Assembly: GCA_905331475.1 (NCBI GenBank) | Contig: CAJNYU010001792.1 | Coordinates: 3,738 to 67,737, forward strand | Source of the DNA: Rotaria socialis | Taxonomy: Eukaryota; Rotifera; Eurotatoria; Philodinida; Philodinidae | Direction of reading: 5' to 3' | Length of the DNA stretch: 64,000 bases | The notes under the pieces: generated by a model | Databases searched by the model: none | What the model saw: the letters and a program-made list of their open reading frames with translations, nothing else | What the model was told of the DNA's origin: nothing | Program-made: the position numbers and the translations under genes | Shown here: positions 22,473-34,900 of the stretch, in pieces | How the letters are laid out: each line of letters opens with the position of its first letter | Numbering within the stretch: position 1 is the first letter of the stretch

Positions 22473-24714
22473 CTACTCTGAAATAATTTTATAAATATTA
22501 ATGGATGATGGAAATCGTGTGCAAAACCAATTATTTGTTGATAGAGTTAAATTAATCGGTGATTCCTTTTGATTTTCAACATTCATAAAACGACATTCAC
22601 CGTTAACTTCACAACTAGGATCAAGCATGATCAAATGGCCTGTCATATATTCAATCAAAATAACTACATTTAATGTTGCACACCAATCCATTCTTGGCGT
22701 ATATGATGAATCTTGATGCCAACACTCATGAAGCAATAAGCGTTTAATGCATGACCAGATTTTATTGTCGTTTGAAACGTTAAATACACAAATTCCGACT
22801 TCATGACGACGTTCTAAACGATAACCAAGTGCTATTTGTTCATTCGGCATCACAGTTAAATCAGTTATTTCTCCAACTATTGGTCCAGCTCCTCGATTGA
22901 TTTGATTGGGCATTATATCACGAAATGTTTTAGTTACTTGTTCGTCTTTATCATAATGCATTACAATAATTTCATCACCATTATAACTGATTGCATTTTG
23001 AGAAACTATTAAATAAATGCTTGTTTCACTACATGATAATCGTTTCATAGTGCGGTCTGGAAATAAATAGTATTCAGTAAGCTGCATTGAAGTATCTGTA
23101 AATAGACGCAAGCGTGAACGATTAAGTATTAAATAGCCTGCTAATTTAGTCGAATATATAATATCTTGAATCCATTCATTATCACCAGCGACATGTGTTA
23201 CATCAGGTTCTCGCCATTCAATAAACTGTTGTGCTTTCACATCATTTATGTCAGATATGAAAACTAAACGAAATTTTTGGGTTGTTGAATCGATTTCATT
23301 GTAAAGTAACTGATTATCATGACAACAAAGAGTGCCAGCATATTTATCATTAGCTAGAGGAATCACTATAGAATTAGCACGTTGAATTTGACGTGTTAAA
23401 CCAGCGTCAAATTCTTCATGATTTGTAGTATTAGCATCATTGATACTATTTCCATTGACTCTGACCGATTCACGGTTTTCAGTTGTACTCGTTGTTTGCT
23501 GTGTCGTATCTGTATTGACTAACTCCCGTATTTCTTCAGGTACAGCTGTTTGATCATATGAACTTGTTGGAGTTGGTAATTCATGTGAATTAGTTGTGAT
23601 TGTACATTCACGTGCTAAAAATGCATCTGTTGGCTCGTGTGTACTTATTCCAAGTAATGTTTCTTGTGAACTAGTTAGAGTTGTTAATTCTAAAGATCTT
23701 CGCATGTCTGTATCAGATATTCTTTCATCATTTGATACAGGTTCTCGTTGTTCAGTTTCAATTGTTATTAATTCATGATTGTTCATATTTGATAGCGGTG
23801 AACATACATTTGTTTGTAATATTGACGGATTTATTTTTGAGATTAATGCCGCATCTAGTTTCGTATCATCTTGAATTCTTTCTTGTCCGGTTTGATAATC
23901 GTCAAGAGCATTTGTTATTTGACATTGATATTCAATGAGACTATTTAAATTTTCATGTGTTGGTTGATTCATTTGATTATATATTACTTCAAAATTTTCT
24001 CGAATGTTTGGAATATCTTTGAAAATCTCTTTTCGTTGTTGAACTTTGTTAGAAAACTCATCGACAATATCATTGATATCTTGTATACGTTTACGCTTCT
24101 AGAAAGAAACATTGCAATTCTAAAGACAAGACTTATTAAGAAAATGATATCATTTATTCATTATTTCCTTTTGTAAAACTTCTCAGGATATCTATTATTA
24201 TATTTCATGTTTTTTTTTTTATGATTTTAAATTTTCATCCCTTGTAAACAGTTTTCTTCCTCGCACGTGTTGTGCTATGTTCTTTTTTGTTTCAAGATGA
24301 AAACAACAAAGTAAATACGAGTATAAATTGACTGTTTTTTCAATAGACCATGAGAATAATTCGATCGGTTTAACAATTAGAATTAAAACTTAATTTTCAA
24401 CAATAGAAAACTACGAAATTTCGTATGAAACTAATACAAACCCAACTATCAATGATTATTTGTTCAGCGTTAGATGTTTCGTTGGTTGGATCTTCTAATG
24501 CAGAAATTTCTTTTAATTTTTCATATGTTTTTCGAACGTTATCTTCAATTTCGGCTCCGACTTGTTCTATATGTTGATGAATACAATTAAAATCAAATTT
24601 ATCACCACATGTACAAGTTACATCAAATTTTCGTTCTTCACACATAGTGCAACGATCTTGCGGCGTTAATGGTGCGAATGATGTTGTTAATGAAAAGCTT
24701 GCCCTCGTAGCCAT
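22473..24714 (-). CDS. B-box zinc-finger protein with coiled coil and beta-propeller-like tail
   Basis: Two exons, 24714-24442 and 24098-22473, give 632 residues. The N-terminus has a B-box-like zinc site, CTMCEERKFDVTCTCG followed by C and HQH (residues about 22-50). A predicted coiled coil follows (IEDNVRKTYEKLKEI to QQRKEIFKDI). The middle is Ser/Thr/Glu-rich and probably disordered. The last 300 residues contain repeated strands such as WIQDIIYSTKLAGYLILNRS and ITDLTVMPNEQIALGYR, which suggest a WD/NHL-type propeller. There is no RING finger, so this is TRIM-like without evident ubiquitin-ligase activity. The architecture resembles rotifer B-box proteins I have seen, but the function is unknown. 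The second exon is unusually long for this window. Confidence 0.75.
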
Positions 24715-26725
24715 AATTGATCTACAATAAAATTCAGTGTAGAATTATGTTAGCTATAGTTATATTCTACTACATCAAGGAATATGACCAATAAAAACTA
24801 AAAAAATGAAAGGAATGAAAAAAACAAAGTAGATGAGACACTCTGTAAGCAAAAATACTTTTATTTTTGAATTTTTACTTGGAAGAAAAAGGGAAAAGAA
24901 AAAGTAAGTTGGAATGTTTTTCTTGAAGATCAATATGTGACAACAACTCCATGAAATTTCTTGCGTGTCTACTTAAATTGTTTTCAAAATAAAATTTAAT
25001 TGACCAGACCAAACTTATGTTTACATGCCACTGAGATTTATTTATATGTAGAGTATTTCTTTTTCTCGATCTATGTACATATTATGACGATACATATAAA
25101 TTTGATTTGAAACAGAAAGTAAGTTTCAAGCATCCATCTATGTTCATGTTCAAAGAAACTGTTTTATTTGAATAAAATTACCATATAACATGATCTGATC
25201 CTGTTAAAGTGAGCCGTGTGTATGTTCTGTTTACATTAGAATACAGTGCCTCATTTTAATCAGTTGGTAAAAACCAAAATAGCAATAACATTCATGTGTC
25301 ATACCAATCATTGTATAATTAGTCTCCATAATGAATCACTGTAGCCAATAGGAAAAGACAAAAAAAAATGCACGTGTTGTTACTTGTAACAAACTCGGCT
25401 GTTTCAATAGTCGAAGGTGAAATAGCTGCATAATATATTTGGAGGAGTTATGATAACAATCAGTAGTGTTTATTAGTGTATAGTAAATTAAAATCAAAAT
25501 GTTATTTGAATCAGGGGGATTAGTTCTTTTTTCGGTTGGCTGGTAAACAGAGGTGTTTTGCATGAAAAGACAAGTTGAAAGATGACTTAAAAAATTTCCA
25601 TTTAGTGGTATTCTGTGTTTGAGTTCTACTCACATGTTGTGAAAAGAAAAGCCTTCAATCTGTTTGGACAGCTTGAAGAAACTTTTTTTTCAATCAATCG
25701 TTAATATGTTTGATCGTAAAAAATAATTAAATGAAGAAAAATGATGTCGGTAGTCTAAACAACGTTCTTTTCTTCCTCACATTTTGCTATATTTATGTAC
25801 GATGTTACGCAGAAAGAAAAGAGACCAAGAATAGTCGAACAAGGTAAGCGCGAATCAGCGTTTATTACAACACGGAAAGTTCATAAACTCAAGACGATGC
25901 AACAACATAAGATTTTAAAATTCATGATCGTTCGTTTTGCATAGTATTACTACATTTTTTAGGCATGCTACAATGTCAAGTCGATGCGCATGAATATAAT
26001 GGAGTAAGATATTTAACTATCGATATGAAAAAGTACCTAGTTGAAGAAATGGAAACATAAATTGCCATTATGGTTTTTCATGCGTATACAAAGAATTTTT
26101 TTCTCATTGACTTTAAGATAATTGAAACAATGCTCTAAGTCAGTATCAGACCTAATACTAGAATTTTGCTTCCTTTCAATTATTTAGTAGAATTATGCTG
26201 ACATTCTTATGATAATATCGATATTCATAGAAGATAGAACCATGCATGTTATTTCTCGTTTCTTTCGAGTATGTTGTATGATTTAGTAAAATGCATTTAC
26301 TTCGATAACTCTTGAAATATGTGCTCACTTAATCGTATCATAAAAAAGCAAAAACGAATTGCGGCGTTCAATGTAGTTTAATCACACCAGATGATCTCTC
26401 TAGAATGGCAGTAAGAAGTTTTTTCTGGCGTAGATGTTTTTGTTTTTATTACTGAATATCTTTTTTTAAAGCTGTAGCAAACGTTTGAAACGAGAAAGAT
26501 TATAACAAATAGGAACACAATTTAATAATAAAGAACTAGAACATGAATATAGAAACAAGAACAAACGAAGAAAAACGTGTGCCAGTTGATGCTCTTTAAA
26601 CTAAAGTTTGCATCATTGTTTGTTAGACCTGTGCTATTGAACTTGTTTTGCTGAGTAAAAAAGAAAGTATAATAAATGTTTATTTTCTTTTATAATTGAC
26701 TGAAAACATTCCTACTAAATCATAA
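24715..26725. other. Non-coding stretch, nothing recognised
   Basis: About 2 kb between the B-box start and the end of the first LOTUS-Tudor gene. It would contain the B-box promoter on its left. Chance frames only; no tRNA, repeat array or TIR pair recognised. Confidence 0.4.
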
Positions 26726-29700
26726 TTAAAAATGAGCACTAGTTGACAGTTTTTGTTGAAGATCATTGACAATAAGTGTTAGGTTTTGAAGTAATTCAGA
26801 ATATTGCTTATACAATTGCTCATCGTTTGATGATGTTTTTCCAGAAGTTAAATGTGGTAAATTATTCTCAATATATTTCGTTATATTATCATCAATAGGA
26901 ATAAAATCATCAAGAACAAGAATTGTATTAATTAATGTTTTACATCGTTCCATTAAATCTTTTAATTTATCAGTTTTTTTCACCGAGAACTGTTGTTGAT
27001 CTAAAAAGAACAAAAATTTTCTACATATACTTCAAGTTCTCTTTCTTTTTACCACTATTGATCAACGGCGTGAAACCGGGTGGCGTTGACGAAACATTAC
27101 TATTTTGTTGCGATATTGCACCGAGACGCATTTTTTGTACTAACTGTTCAAGTTCATTTTCAATGGACGTCAATTCAATGGTACATTCTGTTACGTGTTC
27201 AGTACGTAACATGTTGCATAAGATATTTCTACTTCAAGAAAAAAAACGTAAATTAAATTATACTATAAAATACGACTAAGTTGCGAAAATTGATAATGCA
27301 AAAAAGAAACATCTAATCTATGAGAGCTTTAACTATATTGATATATAATAGGATATAAGTACCGGCGAGTTAATAATTCAGTGTAGCGTTCAGCATCGTT
27401 TTGACGGCATGATACAACAGCTGGGATTGACTCGACAGGCTTTGAAGGTTTATAGCAATCCTGAGAAGTTGAAATATATATGCATTATTTAATGCAACAA
27501 AGAAAATAAATTAATACATAGACATTATTCCAATATTGTGGCTCATTGTATGTATTGATTTGTTGACATAAGATTTCGAGAAGAACATGACTATTTTTTG
27601 CACGAAGTCGTTCAATATACTTGATAGTTGATATTAAATCAAATAGAAAGATAAAATCTTGATCAATATGAAGACAATCGGTTGGATTTGTTTCTTTGAG
27701 AAACTCAAATACGGAATCATATTCAGGTGTTCGTTTTAAACGAGTACGTGATAGTAACTAGAAGAAACAAAAACGAATTTTGTTTAAATATAAATATTCA
27801 AAATTAGTTGTTTACAGTTTCAGATAAAACATCTGATTCAGATAGATGCAATAAACGTGCTAAATTGAAACACGGTATGTATGGTTTATTGTTACTGTGA
27901 CGAATAAGATAAAAAGAATCGTGTTCATCAATTTGTATTAATTTGCATTGATGTTTAATATTTGACGAATTGTTTGTCATTTGATTGGAAGTATTTTCTG
28001 GTAATGTAAAATGAGATTCCACAGTGTTGGTTTCTGGTGTAGAAGGATCTGAATCTGGTAAAGGACATTGAGCAGCATCATTCAAAAAGTCGAACTTCAA
28101 GTCTACCGGTTTCGGTGCATTTTGTCTAGACAAGTAAAAAAACAATAAAATAAAATAGAAATCATCTACGAAAAATAACCTACTGGTTCTGTTCATAATT
28201 ATCTAATGGAGGACGATTTTGAAATGCGGATGTGTTAACCTAGAAGAATATTTTATTAAGCGAAGATCTGATCATAATTTTAGAAATCGAGTACACTAAG
28301 TCAAAGTATGTAGCGGTCTCGCCATTGTCTTATGGTCCAGTGAAGTCGTATCTTAGAACTTACGAAATCTGGCTTTGCCGGATTCACACTGTACTTCCTT
28401 TAGAAGCTCAATAAAATTCCTAATAGGATTCTCCTAAAATGCGCCTTACTTTTTCGGCACGTGTCAACAGATGATTACTGTCAAAACTCACCGTAATCAG
28501 TTTTATGCTATGCTGCACTAAATATTTCCTAAGAGTGAAACAAATAGTTAATAGAGAAAAAATAGGAGAAGATCAAAAGCATTACAAAATCTCTGACATC
28601 GTGCATATTCTTAAATCAATTGGTAACCTGTTACTCAACGCTAAACTTTGAAAAACAGTAAACATTTTGATTATATGTTTCTAGCATCAAGTTTAAACAT
28701 GCAATGAAAACTTTTCTTTTTTCGATAGTGTTTCCTAGAAATATATTCAAATATAATCTATGTTCAATTAGAAAATTGTTTAACAATTTATAAAAAATTT
28801 CGTACTGCAAGTTTTAATTGAACAAGAATATCATTCAGACATTGTCCATCTGCATCAAGAATCCTTATTGTTAGTAGTCCGTTTAGATATCCAGTTGGTT
28901 CAATAAAAAAGGGTCCATCTTTACATAATGTATAAACTTCATTATATGTCTCTGGTAGCCAATTAGTATCATCGGGTATAAAACTTATGTCATTTAGTCG
29001 ACATGAAATAGCCATGCATGGTAATTCAGCAAAATGATTAAGTAAATATTTAAATTGTTGTTCATCTTTATTCACTTCTTTTGTTGTACCGTAATCGACA
29101 TAAACAATAACACATTTGTAGAGGTCACTTTCTTTTATAAATGCACGATGATATGTTCCATCGTATGTTGTTACACATGATAAGCCCGTTTCAATATTAT
29201 TAATAATTAACGAATTCGAAATAGGACTTGAATAGTATGAGCTTGAAAAAAAAAAAGAAAATTTGATTTTGAAAAAGAAATAATAACAAGAATTTACTGA
29301 AGTTCTTCCATTAATGTTTCAATATGTTCTTGGTATCGAACTGGTTGTATGTGAAGGCAATGTTCATTTTCGTCAAGATCAGATACAAAACCTTGAAAAC
29401 GTGGATTGCTGATATATGAAAAAAGATTATTTGCATAACGAAATGTTTGTGAAACAACTCCAGAACTAGTTATTTGTTGTAATAATTGAGATTGGGTCTG
29501 TAAAAAATAATAGAAATATATTCTCTTATTTTTACTCGAGATATTTCAATTTACTTGTGCAACTTGTTTAGGATCTTTGAGTGTAATAATATGATCACAT
29601 GAACCATTCTCTTCACCATGACGTGAAATACTTGCAAAATCATCAACAAAATCTTGAACTAATAGAATATTTGCAATTTTTAATTCTGTTAAAAGATTTT

Positions 29701-30920
29701 TGCCAAATTTTTTCTTGAAGAAAATAAATCAAAAATATTTAAATAAACAAGCGAAAAGTAAAACAGAGATTATAGCTAACTTGATAGAGATCATTCAAAG
29801 CCAAAAGTCGAATACCATGAGGAAATTCGGTTAAAAGCTATAAAAATAAAAGTGAAATTAGAAAGAAAACAAAATGTTACTTTTCTTCTTACACTTTGAA
29901 TATTATTAATAGCTTCTTCTTCTTTATCTGCATCTTCTTCATCATACTGTTCTTCATTTTCATTTGCGACATAATCAGAAAACTGATATTCTAAAGGCAT
30001 AAAACGAATAAGAATGATATGAAACAAAAGACAGCAACAAAAAAAAGTGTATTTATTCAACTAACGGTTATTCTGATAAGATTCATAATCATTATAGTTT
30101 TCATCTGAATTATTTGCACGATTATTATTTCCATTATTCGCAACAGTAATTCGTAATGACTGTGAATTATTTATAACACGGCGATCATCAATTAGATTCG
30201 AATTCATAGATTGTCGTAATTCATAGGACGACGTTCGAGATTGATTAGCACCAGTCAAATATGATTGGGTTTGTTGTTGTTGTTGTTGTTTAGAACATCG
30301 AAATGCTGCAGAAACCTAGATAATAGTTATTATATATATATATTCAAGAAAACATTGCATTGTACAATGCTTACGTTTGGTTTAGTTCTAGAATTCTGAT
30401 TCGATGGTGCCATAGCTGTACGCATAAATGGTGTTAATCGTTCTGAACGATTATTATTCGAAGTCATACGACCATAGAATGTACCACGAGTATTGCCTGC
30501 TGATCGATTATTATTGTAATTAAGAGAATTTTGTGAGAATCGAGCGCCACGATAATCTCGGCCACTGTCTCGATAGGTTGTTTCTCTGCCGCGTCCTCGA
30601 TTACGACTGCCTCTACCACGTCGTCGCGATTTTGTTTGACGTTGCCCTTTGACCATAGACAATATGTGTTTTGTATTTTCTTCTTCCACAGCTAGAATCA
30701 TGAAACCATTGTTGCCTTGTTGTTGAAAACGACATACATCTGGCCATGAACGAAGTAAAGCAATCAATGATGCATAACCTAAGTCTCTATATGGAAGTTC
30801 TTTGTTTGAATTGAATAGTCGATAATCATTAAGCAATTCACGTTCACTAAGGCCATTCTTAGCTGACACGAGCAACGATAGTATTTCTTGTTTGATGATG
30901 CCAACATCTAAGTCTGACAT
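26726..30920 (-). CDS. LOTUS-Tudor protein, TDRD5/TDRD7-like (copy A)
   Basis: Thirteen exons in transcript order (30920-30375, 30315-30066, 29990-29893, 29837-29781, 29713-29555, 29497-29298, 29241-28806, 28239-28184, 28125-27816, 27757-27518, 27460-27363, 27228-27053, 27000-26726) give 966 residues. Residues 1-100 are a LOTUS (OST-HTH) domain (IKQEILSLLVSAKNGL, YRDLGYASLIALLRSWPDV). An Arg/Gly-rich segment follows (RRRGRGSRNRGRGR), a possible target for arginine methylation. A second LOTUS-like unit is TEFPHGIRLLALNDLYQ. An extended Tudor domain has YDGTYHRAFI and VYVDYGTTKEV. The C-terminal part is helical, with YIPCFNLARLLHLSES shared with copy B. Such proteins act in germ granules with the Vasa helicase and the piRNA pathway. 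Intron 7 (28240-28805) is long. Confidence 0.85.
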
Positions 30921-31901
30921 TTTTATTTTATTCTAAATAAAAATAGTACAGGTCATTTTCTCTTCACACAAACAGAAACGAAAATGGAATGACAATGATT
31001 TTAGAAATTTATCTTCCATGCCAAGAACATTCTTTTTTGAAAGACGAAACAAAACATTTGAAGTTACAATTTGAAGAATGTAGAACTATTCTTACGCGGA
31101 TGTTTTAGTATGTTTACTATTAAGAAGATATGAAACGCGCCAAATTTCAGATCAAGATAACAAAAATATTGATTTAGGATTTCGATGACAACGCATTGCA
31201 GTATCTGTTGATAAAGCTTTATCAAAACACGAAAGAAGACATCCGATGGCACTCCCGCATCAGTTGGGTTTTGGAGTTTGATAAAAAAAGGTCTACTTCT
31301 AATTTTACAGCAAATAATAAAATCTTCTATCTTGACTGGATATCAGTAATTTCGGCACTTTTCCCCCATCGATTTCTATGCTAAATATATTCCATTAGTT
31401 TATCAAACTAAATTAATGCTATATTCTATATCGAACGTATCACACATGTGATAAACAGAATGTCACAAAAAGCATCCTTTCAGTTTTACAACTTCACATC
31501 ATGGACTCTCTTCAGTGAGTAATACAATTACCATTTCACTATTTTCAGTTAAAATATCTTGTTGTTCACAAGGGAAGGAAAATACCCAACCAATGGCCAA
31601 CTTGTCAAAATCAAAAGAAAACAATATTCTTTTCATAGATGGTTTTTTTAATATTTACTTCACTCAAGTATAAACAAAAAATAAGTTCCACGCACACACA
31701 CACACACACACACGCGTGTTAGTTGTATTAATACTATTTTTAATGAACAGACAGCAAAAAAATAGCAGGAAAAAAATCTTTTGTAATCTATTTATGTACA
31801 GTTGTGGTGGTTGATCTGTTTTGTTTTTACATCAATTCACAATAGTTATAATCACAGTTCGTTAAATGAGCTAAAAACCAAGATGAAATATTGAATAAAA
31901 T
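30921..31901. other. Spacer between tandem LOTUS-Tudor genes
   Basis: About 980 bp containing the promoter of copy A and the 3' end of copy B. A CA microsatellite lies at 31691-31713. No other element recognised. Confidence 0.45.
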
Positions 31902-34900
31902 TCAATATATAATATCAATCGAATCTGTTCGTTGTAAGCTGCATCGTATAATTGGTTGAAAATACTCGATGGCTTGTAAACAATAATTGTATATTTCAAT
32001 GCGATTTTCTAATGAAATATTTGTTTCAATTAAATTTGATAAAATATCTCTTGCTTTATCAAATATATCTCGACTATTTTCATCGAGCACTTCATATTCA
32101 AGAATAAAAAATTCTATAACATGTTTTGTTATACGATGTAAATCTTGAAATCGTTCTTCAATATCGCCGTCATCATTGATTTCATTAAATGTTTCGTTTG
32201 TAATTATTTGATGATTAAAACGAACATTCAATGAAAATTGTTGATCGAATGGGCGTGCGATACGATAAAGTGTGTCACGCATTTTATTGTTTGAAGATTT
32301 AACTTTTGTTGTTAATAATGATTGTGTTACATGGTTGCCAATCGTTGGCGAATGAATTCTTGCCACAGAAAGTATTTTATGATTGGTAGTTTCTAATTCT
32401 TGTTCAATATTATGGATTTCATTTTGAGATGAACTATTATTATAAGCTTTAGATAATGAAACCAATTGTTCTCTATAGAGAAAATAATTTTTATAAATTC
32501 GCTCATTAAAACGAACAATTTCTTACTTTCGGAAATTGTGTAGTTCTCTTCGTTCGTGTAGATTTTCTTGATACGATTCAAGATTGTCTTCGCTTATGTA
32601 AGAATTCTAAATTAGAAAAGTTATGCTTTTAACAAATTAGTTCAATCTTGAGTAGATATCAATAGATGACTAATCCAATGCCAATTAGACTCAATTTATG
32701 GAAACTTTGATATCTATTATTTTATTGACAAATAAACATTTACATTATCTTGGTTATGTCATGAATATGAAGTAATTTTCAATGACATTAGAAACTACAG
32801 GGTGTCTGCATATAGAGCTTGTGCTGGTCTTCTTGCTCCTTCGCATGAGACCCGATAACATTTTAGGATGAGATTACATGAATGAAGTAAATTACTGAAA
32901 CTAATACAGAAGATATTTTACGGTTTTCATGGTCATTTTCTCTAAATCTACTCAATAAATGAGGAATAAAAGAAAAAGAATAATTTCTTCTATATTTCTA
33001 GATTCAATAAAATCTAAAAGAAAATGATATTTCTATCTTTGATTTATGCTATATTTAATTTACCATTAGTTTGCAAGATTTCACTAGAGGAATGAGCCAC
33101 TGTACAAGCGCATGCACTCAAAAATCAAACAATTCCGAATAGAATAAGCAAGCGAAATTTCTCAACTCATTCATCGAGTTTCACCTCTTTAGATTTTTTT
33201 CATCTTGAAGCATGAATATCGAATTTACCAGAGTTTTCGAAAATTTTTTAATCGCAATCATATTCTCAGGCGCTAGTTGTCTTTATTCGACACAGGAGAG
33301 TTTCTCTCGTAAGCTGTTCCCTATCGGCATAAATTATCACTCGCTTCTATATGCACATAAAATCAATTCTCAATTTAAAAATTAATTTAACCAACCTTGA
33401 CTTCATTCCAATACCCAGGCCTATCATAATTATCGTATTCTTGACCTAGAGCATCAATAACGTCGCCTTCCGTAAATTTAATTTTACATAAATGATCTCT
33501 AACAGCACTAAGATCATAAAGTTTAACTGTTGCCTCAGCATCGTTTCGATTGATATGTGGGCATTTACTTGACTCTTGTAAATGACGTAAATCGTCAAAT
33601 AATGTTCTATGTTTTTCTGATAGCTCAATTTTCGTTTCTCGAATAAGATTCTAGAACGAAAAAATTCAGACAATAAGAAGAAAAACGTGATTGGCTCTTT
33701 TTGTTTACTAATTTTGAAACGTGAGTTTCATCCATGTTTAATAATCGAGCTACTTCAAAACATGGTAAACATGGTCTCTTTGTAAATGGATGTTTAACGA
33801 AATAATAAGCATGCTCAATTGAAATAATGAAATGCTTCAAATTATTTTCTTCAACATTAAACTCAATATTATTGTCTCGTTGTCGCAATAATAATTCTTC
33901 ATTAATGTAATTATTCCTCATATTTGATTGAACACTTGGCATTGTTTGTCTACATAATATCAAATTAAATATAAGCAGAGAGAAAAAGAAAAGAAAATTA
34001 TTTCTACATACAAAGTTGATGACGGTGGCTCAAACTAAAACAGAATTACAATAGAAATATTTTAGCCAGAGAAATTTTTCTTTGTTTTCTTACGGTTGCA
34101 ATTTTCACATCATCGAACTCAACAGCAAAACCATGTTGAACTAGTAATTCATTCATTGATTTTTGTTCAATCCATAGATAAATACAATAGAATGGATTCA
34201 TATAGTCAACAACTTGAACAGAGAAATATACTCCGTCAATAAAACTATTAATAAATTGACGTGCGTCATCGTGCCATTCGATGGATGTTGGCGGAGGATG
34301 AATATTAGCCAAGCGACAATCATAGACTTCGGTTGGTAATGTTGAGAAATTTTTATGAAGAAATTTTAAGTTTGTTGAATTTAAATGATAATTTACATTA
34401 TATATAATGATACCATAATCAATAAGATAAAGTCTTAATCTTTTTATATCCGTGTTGGGTATCGCATCGATATGAATTATAGATGCACGATAATATTCAC
34501 CATTTTCATGAGAATATACACCGGATAAATTCATTTCTATTTGTTCGAATGGGATTACATATATTGATTCATTTGACATGTGATTATAATGATCTCTAGA
34601 TGATATAGAATAGCATAGATGGTCAATGGAATCAAAAATATTCATCTCATAAAGCATTGATTTCTACAGTTCAGCATCTTTGAGCTGAAGATTGACTTCG
34701 TGAAAAGTTCATGTGCACAATTGCTCGAGTTCTATCACTAAGGTTTGTATAAAACATCATGGGAATAGATGACAGATAATACACGCACAATATTTACATG
34801 GGAAATTTTATAGATTTATTTTCTATACGAGAAATATGTGTTAACTTCTGAATTACTGTAGATAAAATTGTTTTTTCTATAGGATGATATGAAGCGTATT

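Noticed and set aside
34600-34663. Start of the Tudor exon of TDRD copy B at 34663 (acceptor ctgtag)
   Set aside because: That acceptor gives the wrong phase from exon 6; the acceptor at 34596 (exon from 34595) keeps phase and aligns with copy A.
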